A DNA stretch of 62,756 nucleotides from Cryoendolithus antarcticus (Eukaryota; Ascomycota; Dothideomycetes; Cladosporiales; Cladosporiaceae): assembly GCA_002077065.1 (NCBI GenBank), contig NAJO01000086.1:6092-68847 (forward strand). The letters run 5' to 3'. Made by a program: the position numbers and the translations under genes. Shown piece after piece: positions 32,094-43,816 of this stretch; the stretch's first letter is position 1; the number at the start of each line of letters is the position of its first letter. The notes beneath the pieces are model-generated. The model was not told where the DNA came from. It ran no database searches and saw only the letters and a program-made list of their open reading frames with translations.

Positions 32094-32478
32094 ATGCCTC
32101 CAAAGCAGGCCACCAACTTTCCCCCGATCCCTCAGAACCCACCTACCGGCCTAAACCCGCTCGGCCATCTGCCCACTACCTATCAGTAGCCTCCTACGAC
32201 CAACACCAATACTACGCAGGCGAGAAAGTTCGTCTCGGAATTCGACCGCTGCTGAAATACAGCCCCCCAGAAGTACGTTCACAGCGAGCCCTCACCACGT
32301 TCATAGCGAGCCTTACTATTGCGTGTACTGCCTAAGCTTACAGCGAGAGGATTCAGATGTGGGACTACTTCAAGAGGCATGGCCCTGGCCGCTTCCCCCA
32401 CTGCCCGCTCGTTGACAGCGAAGGTAAGATGGGAATGGAGTTCTACCGCCAGAAGACTCGCTGGTCTATGTCGGGGTG
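32094..32478 (+). pseudogene. small decayed gene, unknown family
   Basis: The frame opens with MPPKQATNFPPIPQNPPTGL and stops at a TAG, but the neighbouring frame continues plausibly (SYDQHQYYAGEKVRLGIRPL) up to a GTACGT donor near 32273. After a possible TTACAG acceptor, a third frame reads ERIQMWDYFKRHGPGRFPHC and ends in TGA at 32478. The pieces look like one short protein broken by frameshifts, but the phases do not fit one clean splice. Confidence 0.35.
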
Positions 32479-33229
32479 AGCTGTGCCGCGTCCGTTTGCG
32501 AAGAAGTCGGGGGAGGCTATGTTACATAGTGACATATATATAGCTTTATATACCTACAGCCTACCCATACGCATACACAATATTTGTAAAATTATGCCTC
32601 TATAGTTGTAAGACCGTTTGCCGTCAACTGTAGCCTATAACATATCCTAGTAGTTTAGGGATCGTCAGTTTGCAAGCGCTTCGACGGGAATCCGCGTGCA
32701 AGTGACGTACGGGCGCAATTCTTATGAGATCAGTTTGGAATCGACATTTTGCGCGGTTTCTAAGTCCACATCACGTATCGATGACGACACTACATGTGGG
32801 GATGTAGAAGGTGTCCCGGCTCTATGCACGTCCCTGCTGCGTGCACAGGATCACTTCTTCACAGGATATATTAACAAAGTCGCACCTGTTGAAGAGCAAC
32901 TGCTTTTCCATAGTCCCCTGATAAGTAAGATAGAGCAGAAGTAGCCGTGGCCGCCAGAGAGACACTGGCTAGACCCCTTAACGAATTGAACAAGAACGTT
33001 TACTCAATAATGCACGAGAAGCAAGACTTATGAAGCAGATCTGGAGACTCTGTGAATAGTGTCTATCTCCTATACGTGCAACGCTTCACATTTGAGTCTT
33101 TTCGATATGTGGAAAGGAGTCTCAAGGAACTCCTTTACAGACCTCAGACGAAACTAGGTTTAACTACACATATCTCAACACCCTTAACATCATATGGCAT
33201 CATGATATATCTGAGTTTCACTTTCGACA
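32479..33229. other. A/T-rich gene-poor stretch
   Basis: Contains TATATA-rich sequence around 32530-32600 and short motif-free ORFs only. Confidence 0.5.
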
Positions 33230-33600
33230 ACACTTTGGCATTGTAGAGCAGAAGATGCGGGTACACAAGATGCAACCGAACAACGGCTACAACACGGACG
33301 AATAGGCGTTCCTGATAGATCACCTCCACCAAGCCATAGAAATCATCCCGAAGGCCTTAATGGAGCGACAACAGTTTTAGGCACTTTCCAAGATGGCTGC
33401 CGCGAATGGGTTACCGTTCTAGTCACTGTCTGTGCTAATGATACTCCACTGCCAGAAGCGCTTGACTACCGTGGGGAAAAGGTGGCGAGGCCGCCGTGAG
33501 GCGCCGGCGAGGTGTACTAACACCCACTGTACTATTGGAGCTCTCGGTTCTTGGTTTTCACATTCGAGGCCCACTTGCTGAAACTGATCAACGGTCTAAC
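33230..33600 (+). pseudogene. pogo-like transposase fragment (DDE core)
   Basis: The plus frame reads NGYNTDE, a stop, AFLIDHLHQA, then EIIPKALMERQQF and, after a stop and a frame change, DGCREWVTVLVTVCANDTPL followed by PEALDYRGE. This is the first-Asp block (usually NIYNMDEKGFLIG) and the following strand of pogo-like transposases (usually GNREWVTLLACICADGT). The first catalytic Asp survives, but several stops make the copy dead. Neither terminus was identified. Confidence 0.7.
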
Positions 33601-34395
33601 GAACCCTAGCTCAGCCCGATCCAACGCATCTCACAGTTTGATTTAAACATTAGGACACCTGTGAGGTCACGTGACATGAAGAAGCCATCGCACGTATTGG
33701 CTCGCATCGGCTTCTGAAGTCTACGGCTGTCGGAACACGCCCGGGGCCCGAATCTTCGTTGACTGCTCATCAAATTACTGAGCATCATGGTGGCTATTCT
33801 CAGGAGATTAGCAGGAAACCAGCCGTCCTACTAGCTTCAAGTAGGGCTTTACGAGACCAATTTTGACGTGGATACTCCAGCTAGCGAGCGGTGCATAGCG
33901 ATACTCGACTCAGAGATCACGTTACCTCAGACTATAAACGAGCGCCGGTATAAGTTTCTCCGGGCACACAGTTCGTACTGTGGTAGTGGCTTACCAGCAC
34001 TGCTATCTTGAAGAATGGACCAGCACTCGACTCCTTCGGCTCCGTGGTGGCATAGCAGATATCGTGAGTACACCGCCAGACCTTGATTAGCGAAGTCTAT
34101 GTCCTGTCAAGCGTGTTGTCGCCCTGCCTTCTTCATTGCGAGATACTTCTTGATCTAGCCGAGTCGGTGCACGCGGCCATATGTGCACTCGGGGGCTGGT
34201 TACATCCCTGCGTACTGTGATCGTAGACATGCAATGTTTCGTTTTGTTCCAGTGGAATGCGATCAGAAGACATCGCTACCGGCGGAATCTTTCGGCTGAC
34301 TGGATTTTCTGTACGGCGGCTCCTGTCATGCCCCCCAAGCACTTCCACTAGTCTATGTATATTACCACTGGAGCCATCATGGGATCCCGAGGTGT
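33601..34395. other. eroded sequence, nothing recognised
   Basis: It may include the rest of the transposase downstream of the fragment above, but I could not follow the DDE domain past about 33600. Confidence 0.4.
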
Positions 34396-35756
34396 TTGTC
34401 CTGTTTACTCGACTCAATCCCCGTGAAGATAATCCGCTCGTTAAGCGACATTTCTAAAAAGCATGTGTTAGACGATGACCGCAAAGAAGCCGTCGCCAAA
34501 TGTCAACATTTCCTGTCCGCGATACAGTCTCCGTTCAAACGCATCTGGCACTTGGCCGTAGATCAGCCTGGACTGATCGCTCTGCTCAAAATCTGCACTG
34601 ATTCCAGCCTGTTTGAGAAGTGGTACGAAGCTGGAGAGCATGTCAAGAGCGATCACGAATTGGCTACATTAGTAGGTTTCCAGATCGATAGGCTTGATAC
34701 GATGAGTGCGTGACATTGGCTTAGAACATGCACCTATTCAAGGGTCTAACTTTTGATAAGGGCGAATCCTGAGACATCTAGCTTCACATTCCATCATCGA
34801 GGAGGTCGATCAGCAGAAATACGCGCAGACAGATTTTTTGAAGGCTCTGCGCAGCAAGTCACCGAAAGCTGGTCTGGAAAACTAGTGCGTTGTCCAGTAT
34901 TGCCCAGACCGCCCTAGCTAATACAGGATAGTCACACTATCAGCGGTCCAATGTATCTTGATCTACCTGCTTATTTGCGACGAATGCTCTATCGCTGTCC
35001 AAGAGACCTACGAGATGGACCATTTCAGAGCACGAGTTTGTAGAGGGATGTCGGCATTCGAAGGTATTGTTAAGCGGAGCCTACGGAAGAGTCAAGAAAC
35101 TTCAGGAACTGGCTAGTAGCCTATGCTGCCAAGAGAACTCCTTGGGCGGATATATATCCGTCGCGCAACATCGCCAGAGGGAGTAATCACGACGGCCCTC
35201 TGATAGTCGACATTGGTGGACACGTTGGCCTTGATATTGATATATTCGCTTCAAACCACCCGGATTGGGCTTCTCGCCTGGTTTTGCAGGATCTTGCTCC
35301 AGTAATTGACCGCGCTTCTTGCGGGTCAAACATTCAACGGATGGCTCACGACTTCTTTACCAGGCAACCGATACAAGAGGCTCGTGCATATTATCTGCAC
35401 AGCATACTCCACGATTGGGAGACGAAGCCGCCTTCGAGATCCTGACGCAGGTCAAGCGGGCAATGATTCCAGTCAAGCACTTGGTCAATGACATTATATT
35501 CCCGCCATCGAAACCCTCTAGCCAGGAGACCTCGATCGATATTCACGTAATGGTCAAATTTGGCACCGAGGAAAGGACAAAAGAGACATTTTCTCGCCTC
35601 TTTTGCAGATTAGGTTTGGGGACAGTGAACATCTGGAGTCATCCTGCGTCGGTCACAAGTGCAATGGAGTTGAAATTATCCGCAAGAGTTTTGCGTCCAA
35701 GGACAATGAGGGACGCTTCCTGTGAAGTCGTAGATAGAGCTCGCTCTCTCAAATAA
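34396..35756 (+). pseudogene. SAM-dependent O-methyltransferase (Methyltransf_2) pseudogene
   Basis: Consecutive blocks of a fungal O-methyltransferase can be read. The dimerisation region comes first (SPFKRIWHLAVDQPGLIALL, then LFEKWYEAGEH). An apparent intron near 34710-34755 (GTGCGT donor, CTAAC branch) leads to RILRHLASHSIIEE and YLDLPAYLRRMLY. The SAM-binding motif PLIVDIGGHVGLDIDIF follows, then RLVLQDLAPVID, AYYLHSILHDWE and, one frame over, LTQVKRAMIPVKHLVNDIIF and the C-terminus to 35756. In-frame stops near 34890 and 35040 and a frameshift at about 35435 inactivate it. Such enzymes methylate phenolic or polyketide products. No polyketide synthase or other pathway gene is intact nearby. 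Confidence 0.85.
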
Positions 35757-35924
35757 TGAACACGTGATGGCTGTTAGCCATGGAAGATCCTCTTTTGCTA
35801 ACGTGGTCGTGAATTTTGGTCTAAGCGAGTGCACATGACGGACCGTGTGTCCCCAGACCTGCGCTAAGCCGAAACGAGGTTTTGCGCATGTCAAGTTTAA
35901 CTTAAGTAACTTAAATTGACTTAC

Positions 35925-36130
35925 TGCGGAGCACGGATGCGCGATCATCAAAAGGGCGTAACCATAACTTTTACCAAATCCATGTCCACCAACTTCGGCG
36001 CGTATCGCCTCAACCAACACGCGTCCAAATCAGCTCAAATAAAGGCAACATAAGTTATTGCTTGCTATAACAACTTCCTAATCAGGCCAATGTGCAAATG
36101 CCCACATAGCTGCAAAGGCTTTCAATAAGA
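35925..36130 (+). mobile_element. 5' end of a decayed pogo-like transposon (copy B of a repeat pair)
   Basis: Aligns by eye to 9400-9600 (copy A) across the 5' non-coding end and the start of the psq DNA-binding region; identities include TGTCCACCAACTTC, CCTCAACCAA, ATCAGCTCAAA and CTAATCAGGCC. The start codon position reads ATC and several stops are present. An imperfect A/T palindrome (35890-35920, centred on ACTTAAGT) lies directly upstream and might mark the element end. Similarity ends at about 36130. Confidence 0.7.
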
Positions 36131-38612
36131 GGACCATCTACTAGGTGGAGAGCGAAGGGAGGTCTGTATGGTTTGAACGATTGCTATGAAGTACAGGATG
36201 GCAGTCACTATGTAATTCGCTGCAGCCATGTTCGATTGACTCTAGGCAGCTCGTTTCGCTCAATCGAGCAGATCGCCAAAGCGTTGGTGACCAATGGTGT
36301 GTAGCTCGACGCTGATGCTAAGCATACTAAGTACGAAGTCGCGAACACAGCCTGTTTCGTGTGCCATTCGGGGAGACATGGACTAGTAAAGCCATGAATG
36401 GTCCTTAGGATCAGAAATCTACGTCTTCGATGAAATGGAACCTGGATGACCTTTTAGTAAGCTCTTGGTTGGCTTGAGATTTTCAGCATACATTGAGAGA
36501 ACAGATCGCGTCTCGTAAGGTGTAGTGGCTGCGATGGAAGATACCTGCAATGGGCAATTTGTATAAGAAGGCCGCATCTACCACTCCGTGCAGAACGCTA
36601 GATTATTCACTGCGGGGAAGTCGAAAGAGGCTCCCACAGTAAATTTGGTGACAGTGACCTCCCTCATGCCAACAACGCATGCCTATCTGATTCACGTTGT
36701 TGCCAAGACTGTAATATAGCTCGTTTTGAGATCTTGAAGAGGTTTAGGTGCTTGATTTTAGGATGCCATCGCCTTTGGAGAGGACCAGGACTCCACGTTA
36801 TCCAATCTTCGAAATTGTGGAGGTTTGGCAGTGGCTGGACGTTGGCGCCAACAGCACATCTCTGGTTCTATGGGTACAGTACCATCCCGTAGGATTTTTT
36901 CAATGCTTTCCATTTTCTATTTGTGCAGTGCGATCTCAGAGGTAAGCGAGGCAACACCCGAGTGTCTGCCTCCATGTAGAGCCACAATATGCTGCAGGGT
37001 GCTTCGTGCGCCTGGTTGCCTCGTCTGGAGCCATCGCTTTATTTTGGTACCTGCAGGAAGTTCGCCTGGGTGCGGCTCGTTTCAACGACCTCCAATGAAT
37101 CAGCCGGTGACGCCACACAACAGACTCAGAGCCAAGCAAGCCATCAATATAATGCAAGATCACCTATGGGTTTTTCGGAGAATCAGATGCGTAAGTCTCA
37201 GCTACAGGCTTACGATGACCTTCGCAATCTTTCAAGCCTGCGAGGGCAGACCCAACTATGTGAGAGCTCTGAGCTCACACCGCTAGTACGGGCAAAGCGT
37301 CCTGTATGGTATGATACGCCATGGCGCACGATCGGCCGATGTACTGATACACGATCGTGCCTATCGGCCGGTGAGGCTGCCGCATATCGCTCTTCAGAAA
37401 TCGTCAACCGTGTCTCGTTCCACTCCTATCGATGCCCAAGTCCCTAGCTGAAGAGATAAGTTGGCCCCGATCCGCCAGCTAGGTTTCGACGACCTGCGAC
37501 TAGCCTTCCGCGGTAGACGAAAAGGCAGGCCTAAGTGTCCTTGAAAGCCAGTCTGCCGCGGAGATACACACTTGAAGCTCGTGAATCCTGAATGCTCGTA
37601 GCCAAAGGCGCGTCTGTGTGTTATAGAAACTCAGGTGACCAACCAACTCTCGCGGGCATCTACGAGGTTTTAACGTGAAACGCTGGCTTTAGTGAAGATG
37701 GAATCGCACAATTTTTCGCGTGCCGGTTTTGAGCTTGGCACACATTATGCGTCGATGTCTTGTGGCATCACCACATATTTCTGCACAGCAGGAAATGATG
37801 TAGACCCTGGCTAGCGAAAAGAAGGCAACGAGGGGTACATGCGGACGACCCTAGCCGAGTGTGCGTGCGCCAGCTGGAAATGCAAGGCAATTTTGTAGAG
37901 CGGCCTCTCGGGAGCACGGCCTCCCATGTGTCACCTTAGGTCTTCGGTTTCGACACCAGGCAACGAAGTATGCCTTGCGAACAGCGCAGGTCCCATATAT
38001 GTAAGATCTCCACTAAGTTAGCCATCACCGTCGCCGAGGACATTTCTAAGCCCTCCGAAGCAGATTTCGGCGCATAGTGAGTTGGTCCCATACTGTCTCA
38101 TCCAAGGAACACTTGCTCGCTTTTCGCCAAAATCCTCTTTGGTGTTTGCTTCGAAGCTCCCAGATACCACAACATACGTGATAGTGTGTATTCATTATCT
38201 CTTCGAACCGATCACGTTTCATTGGAGACTGACTGTTCATACAGCCTCAGCCACGAGCCGAACCAAGCCAGTACTTAGGCAGCACTTGCTGCATTCGTCA
38301 GATGAGGATGCAAAACGACTCGAGCGACTCTGCTCGGGCACATCATGACGGCGAATTACCAGCTGCCTGCGGTGCCGATGCCTTTACCCCTGCCCTGTTT
38401 GACGCACGAGGTTGTCATGCACGTAATCGTCCACCCCCCGGCGGCTTCACAGGCGACGTTCGCGAGGCCGCCCGGAACGACACCCTGCGTCACACAGCAA
38501 GGTAATGATCTGTCATCGCCGGCCTCTCATATATCCAACTGCTTACTCACAGTATGGAGCACAGCTGACGGGCACACAAAGTAGTGGCCATGTAGGACTA
38601 CTTGACCGTGGC
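36131..38612. other. eroded region with scattered coding-like scraps
   Basis: Coding-like frames appear but match nothing I know: 36170-36300 plus (SFRSIEQIAKALVTNG) and 36989-37447 plus (152 codons, SQLQAYDDLRNLSSLRG). From 37450 to 38300 I see nothing. The 5' flank of the Est1-type gene contains an intron-like GTAATG...CACAG at about 38503-38556, but no upstream exon joined in phase. Confidence 0.4.
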
Positions 38613-41165
38613 ATGTCAACCTATTCGACAATATCCAGTCCTGGAGTGATGCAAGCCGAGGAAGATACACCATCTCCAGAAGCCTCCGACGGCGGGCGCG
38701 TGTCATGGGACTCTTTTCCCGAAGCGCCCAACCTCGGCGGATTGAGTCTCAGGACTGAAACGCCGCCTATCCTGAAGGCTCCTGGATCATCACACGGACT
38801 TCAAACCGCCTCGAGTGGAACGTACAAGCGCTCTGCTGATTCTGAGTTGGAAAGTAGAGCACTCAAGAGATCACCAAGTTGTGACCCCAATAACGGCCCA
38901 AAATATGGCCATTGTAGCGCTGCACCGCGTCGCAGACTTCTCACACGTGCGACAGTGCCTGCTGCACCTGCGAACGACATTTCAGGCCGTGGTGAGTCGA
39001 GTTGTGGGCTAAGTCCAGCAGTAGCGTTGAGCAAGAAGCAAGCATTGGACTTGATCACTGAACAACGCGACCTTGGCTACGGGACTATAGACTGTCTTGG
39101 AGCACAACAGTCACGACGTGACGACAGAATCCAGCCTCACAAAGATGCAGCACACCATCAGTCTTCTAATGTGATGTGCTGCGACGTCGATCATGGCACG
39201 AGAGTGAATCAAGGTCTTGAACAGTCTGTGACGACGCTGCGGGCTCAACCGGAGACCATTCCCATCTCGCGGGAGCAGCTGGCAGTCGAAATTAAGGGCA
39301 TCTACGCCGGACTCGTCATGGTGGAGGCCAAGTGCGTCAACATTGATAACCAGAAGGCGGCTAATCTGTATGAGGAGTTGAGTCCTGAGCAGTGGCAAGC
39401 ACTGATTGCCTTGCACCGCACACTGCTTTACGAGCACCATGATTTTCTCATGGCCACACAGCACCCGGCCGCCACTCCAGCACTGCGCGGACTGGCGACC
39501 AAGTATTGCATGCCTGCTCGGATGTGGAAGCATGGCATTCATGCTTTCCTCGAGGTGCTCCGCCACCGCAGGCCTCAGTCGCAGGAATACATGCTGTCCT
39601 TCATTTATCTAGCTTACCAGATGATGGCTCTGCTACTTGAGACTGTACCTGGATTTACAGACACCTGGACTGAGTGTCTTGGAGACTTGGCCCGCTATCG
39701 CATGGCCATCGAGGAGGACAAGGATTCGCATGCCGCTTGGGGTGATGTTGCCCGCAGCTGGTATCAGATGGCATCTGACAGGCACCCTGCAGTGGGTCGC
39801 CTGTATCACCACCTTGGAATTTTACAGCGACCCTCGTTATGCAAGCTCTATTACTACTCTAGGTCCCTGACATCGGTTATTCCGTTCTACAACGCCACGG
39901 AGTCGCTCACCACGCTCTGTGCTCCGATCTTGAAGGACGACCAGGCTCTCAAGAACGGCAGTCACTCCGCGGAAGCCATGTCCATCTGCTTCCATGCTCG
40001 GGTCTTCGCTGAACAGTCCGCTGGGGAGTCGGCTGGACAGTCCGAGCAGATCATCATTCGAGACGGTGAACTCGCACTTGCGTTGCTCGACAAGCAGCCA
40101 AGCATCAAGATCGCTTCATACGGTGTTCACCTTGTCGTTACAAGCATTGCCGCACTTCTCAGCTTCGGTGCGCCCGAGAACCACTACCGCCAAATGTTCG
40201 ACCAGGTCCTCAACCACCAAATACATGTCAATCACTCTGACGTTCCCGGACCCAAGAATTACGTGCTCGGCACTTTCCTTGATCTTTCGCGTTCCCTACG
40301 GCCCCTTCCCTTCGTGACGGAATTTTTGTACAAGGCGATCAATACGGTGGTGCGGCGACAACCTTCCAGACTCGACTTGCAAGATTTGCTTCCATTTGTC
40401 CACATTTCATTCGCTTGGCTCTTCGCGCTGCATACGCTCCTCACTCGCTTCCAACCCAACGACCCGCTTCTGTGCACACTTACCCCTTTGATCGACGACT
40501 CCCGCCTGGACTGGTCCGCTATAGCGGAGTTTCTCAATGCCACCGCTGCCATTCACCCGATTACGTCGCGGATTGAGCTGTTCGCACGTCAGGGCATGTT
40601 TCCGACGGGTGGCAAGCCGCTGCATGAGGACTACGCGATACGAGGACTAGTGTGGGGACAATGGTACTTCTCTCCGGACTGGTTCGCTGGCATGGAGGAT
40701 GACGATGGGTCGCGGTTGCTGGATGATGCAGCTAAGAAAATCGCTCGCGCTGAGCGTGCCATTTGGCTCGGTCTCAGGATGGCGAGACAACATGATTGCT
40801 TCTTACGGTACGACGAGTCGATGAAGCGATTCTCCGCGGTCAGCAAGATCTCCGCCAGTACTGTCATGACTGAAACAACACTATCCTCACGCGCGAGCTC
40901 AACCTCGCCGCATGTCTCGACTCGCTCATCGCTCGAGAGCGACTTCGTCGTCGTCTCGCATCCACCATCGCCGCCTTCCGGTTTGACATATGCGAGCGTC
41001 GCTGCCGGGGCACCTTCCAACGGCACCTCTAGTCGGCGTCCGCTCAACACTACACTAGCCAAACCCCAAGCGAAGCGAGAGTACTCGTCTTCAAGCAAAG
41101 TCAGCACGCGCTGCTCCGATTCTGACGTCAAGATGAAGCCCGAGGAGGGGATGGATGTGAGTTGA
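38613..41165 (+). CDS. Est1-type DNA/RNA-binding domain protein
   Basis: The frame is open from 38505; ATG 38613 is the first clear start and gives 850 residues without introns. The N-terminal 215 residues are Ser/Pro/Gln-rich and probably disordered. Residues about 220-440 match the TPR-like Est1/SMG5-7 region and the Est1 DNA/RNA-binding domain: EIKGIYAGLVMVEAKC, then GDLARYRMAIEEDKD and GRLYHHLGILQRPSLCKLYY with YYSRSLTSVIPF. The middle is alpha-helical and the tail is Ser-rich. Relatives act in telomerase recruitment or nonsense-mediated decay; many ascomycetes also carry divergent extra copies like this, of unknown role. No PIN domain was seen. It is the longest undamaged ORF in the window. 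An upstream exon remains possible. Confidence 0.75.
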   Translation: MSTYSTISSPGVMQAEEDTPSPEASDGGRVSWDSFPEAPNLGGLSLRTETPPILKAPGSSHGLQTASSGTYKRSADSELESRALKRSPSCDPNNGPKYGHCSAAPRRRLLTRATVPAAPANDISGRGESSCGLSPAVALSKKQALDLITEQRDLGYGTIDCLGAQQSRRDDRIQPHKDAAHHQSSNVMCCDVDHGTRVNQGLEQSVTTLRAQPETIPISREQLAVEIKGIYAGLVMVEAKCVNIDNQKAANLYEELSPEQWQALIALHRTLLYEHHDFLMATQHPAATPALRGLATKYCMPARMWKHGIHAFLEVLRHRRPQSQEYMLSFIYLAYQMMALLLETVPGFTDTWTECLGDLARYRMAIEEDKDSHAAWGDVARSWYQMASDRHPAVGRLYHHLGILQRPSLCKLYYYSRSLTSVIPFYNATESLTTLCAPILKDDQALKNGSHSAEAMSICFHARVFAEQSAGESAGQSEQIIIRDGELALALLDKQPSIKIASYGVHLVVTSIAALLSFGAPENHYRQMFDQVLNHQIHVNHSDVPGPKNYVLGTFLDLSRSLRPLPFVTEFLYKAINTVVRRQPSRLDLQDLLPFVHISFAWLFALHTLLTRFQPNDPLLCTLTPLIDDSRLDWSAIAEFLNATAAIHPITSRIELFARQGMFPTGGKPLHEDYAIRGLVWGQWYFSPDWFAGMEDDDGSRLLDDAAKKIARAERAIWLGLRMARQHDCFLRYDESMKRFSAVSKISASTVMTETTLSSRASSTSPHVSTRSSLESDFVVVSHPPSPPSGLTYASVAAGAPSNGTSSRRPLNTTLAKPQAKREYSSSSKVSTRCSDSDVKMKPEEGMDVS

Positions 41166-42227
41166 AAACGGGCAGCAAGCTCGCCATGATGTCAGCAACG
41201 TGATTCGATAGAGTCGAGCTGTGTTAGGCGGGACGCTCGCACAAGTTTCTGCATGGGATGTTGCCGTCCTAGCGGAGGGAAGTCGAGATTGTCTTGATAG
41301 AAACACGCTAGGAATTGTGCTGAAAGGAGTCTGCCGTTGTAGGGGCAGGGGGAGGTCCAGAGATGGATTTGAATAATGCCGATGTTGTGGTTGAAGTAGG
41401 AGACCCATAGTCGATGTGTGGGAGGTCGTCGCTGTGGCGTAAGGGGAAAGTCGGAATTTGTAGTGGTAAGAAGTCGACGTCATGGTGTAAGAGAGAGGGC
41501 GCAGAGTTGTAGCGGAAGGCAGTCATCGTCGGACTGGAAGGAGAAGGTTCATGCTAGAAATACGGGCTTCGGATCGTGTGGGAGTCTGTAGATATTCTTA
41601 ACTTACACACTTGAACCTCACCTATATGAAGGTTATGACGTAAGATCAGTGTCTTTCACCATCAACGGTAGCTCCAAGATACACTCTGCAGGACATCCCA
41701 ATAGCCTCGGGATTGTAGTCGCCACTCACTACTACAAATCGTGTCCAGTAGGGATGCAGTATGCTTATCTTATGACGAACCCTAGGCTGCTGTTTTCAGT
41801 TCTGTGATTCCTCCGAGTCATCGATGGCAAACGAAAGTAATGTCGCAGTATGGCGACACGGAAGTACACCGATAGACGGCGAGATAGAAATGACCCCATG
41901 CACTCATCAAGCCAATTGTAAGGCACACCACCATGATCGCGAGCTGGCTGACCAAAAATCGTGTCTACTACTGCTATTATTAATGCAATTACGATCTTCA
42001 AAGATGGTCGGATCTAAGGCAGCAGAGCGTCTCGTGTCCGAAATCCTGACGAGGAAGGCGATTTTCAGCACAAAGTGGTGAACTACGGTCTCCTGCTCAG
42101 CCTCCTTGCCATCATACAGTCCGTCCGCACACCTAACTAAGCATATTTCCAACGTAGAAAATGTCTCTCAAGCTTTGACGATGATAAAGTCATACGGCTA
42201 TCTACTTCCGTCGACAACCGCGACCGG
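41166..42227. other. intergenic, nothing convincing
   Basis: A Pro/Ser-rich minus ORF (41526-41308, starting MTAFRYNSAPSLLHHDVDF) is protein-like but unsupported. Other ORFs are short. Confidence 0.45.
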
Positions 42228-43404
42228 CTATCTTACTTGCTTCCGCTTCAAGTGGATGTAAACCTCAGTTTCGACAAGATCAGAAAAGCGTTCGTAGTAA
42301 GCTGGTGCCTGTTCGATTGATATGACACTACTCGCGATGCAGCTACGACGCATGTGACCAGATCCGATGATTCGAAGTAGTTGCGGAGCCAATGCCCTCG
42401 GATCGACCACGCTGGACTGGAATGTAAGTCCCTCTAAAAAGAAATCGGTCAGTGGGCACTAGGCATGAGGCTTAATGAGGTCTGCTTGTGGCGCGGAGTC
42501 TGTATTGTTCTGAGCACCGTAAACGCCTCTTGTCCGATGCCACTGCCGGGCATGATCGCAGCAATCATACTCCGCAGAACGATGTCTTCTTGTAGTTGCC
42601 CACATTCATTGACCGCCCCTATTCCGACGCAATCGACAGCTCGTCCTACCCCTATGGGCTCGTACTTATTTGAGTCGGGCGCGGAGATTACTTGTCGAAA
42701 GGTCGATTAGAATCGCACCCATCGATTTTGCCAAGTCCAAACGTGCTGTAATATGATCGATCGCGTATACTCGAGATGCTCCTCGATACAACGCTGACAT
42801 GACTGCAAGAAGACTCACGGGTCCTGTACCGAACACTGCGACAAAGTCTCCCGATTGGAAGCCCGCAAAGTTTAGGACTCTCCACACTGTACGCAGAATG
42901 TCCGAGAGAGTTACGTAGTCCAGTGTAGCTACCTCGTTGATTGTTCGATGAGTGAGAGGAACACGGATCAGACTATCGTCCGCTAGCGTTACTCTCGCAT
43001 ACTTACAGTCAGTAAGGGTTGGACTAGCTGGGAGGTTCACTGTCGGGTCTGTACATCCACATACCCTGTAGTCCCTGCAGCCCTCAACCAACACCAAAAC
43101 CATTGGTGGTAGATCCTTCCAGATCCAGGTGCCCGCTCCCAACGCTGTCCGGGATTACCACGTAGTCGTTGACTGTTAGTGATGTGACAGCAGAGCGAAT
43201 GTTCGTCACATACATTAAAGCTTCATGACCCATGCCGCATGTTCCATTAGGACCACGTACTCCGTGGTACATATGTATGCCCATTCCACAGATCCGGGCA
43301 TATTCTATCTTGACAATAGCATCGCTGGGAGCTTGTATCATTGGTACAGGAAGCGATATAACGTTGACTTGGAATGGTGTGCCTTCGTAGACTACTGCCT
43401 GCAT
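42228..43404 (-). pseudogene. zinc-type alcohol dehydrogenase (MDR) pseudogene
   Basis: Read from 43404 down: MQAVVYEGTPFQVNVISLPV, AIVKIEYARICGMGIHMYHG, GMGHEA and a LTVNDYVVIPD block, the catalytic domain of medium-chain dehydrogenases. The four structural-zinc cysteines expected next are absent (VGSGHLDLEGSTTNGFG). After a frameshift near 43100-43140 come ADDSLIRVPL, LDYVTLSDILRTVW and the Rossmann segment GDFVAVFGTGPVSLLAVMSA (third Gly of GxGxxG lost). A second frame break near 42690 leads to DCVGIGAVNECGQ and the C-terminal IEQAPAYYERF. The order is that of fungal glutathione-independent formaldehyde-dehydrogenase-like MDR proteins. Frameshifts plus lost zinc ligands make it a clear pseudogene. 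Confidence 0.8.
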
Positions 43405-43816
43405 TACGACGACCGCAAGACTCGCAGATAGAACCAATCCTGCATTCGAAAATTCGGATCTACATGTACTGAGAAATTGTCAGTCAGCTGCTCTATAGCT
43501 TATACTCTTATATGTTTGGGCCTTTGGTAGCGTGTCATTTCGCTCGCTCCTGGCGGTATTTCGTCGACCAAACATCGGCCGACCTATCGGAGGACACTAG
43601 CCAGCCGGCAAGTATCTTTGCTTTACTGTCCATTGAACGCATTCTCTCCGTGTGCACATGACGTGTCCCTCCCTGTCAATTCCATAAACATTTACCCAAT
43701 ACGCTTGCTCCTTCCCTACGTGTTTGATGGCGTTTCCAACGTCATTGGATATGACTACTCCAATCGAGCTAGATAGTCCATCGAGCATTTCGGACCATCT
43801 TATACTTCCTCAAGAT

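Noticed and set aside
38503..38556. Intron joining an upstream exon (38345-38502) to the Est1-type gene
   Set aside because: Donor and acceptor sequences look good, but the upstream open frames do not join in phase without a stop.
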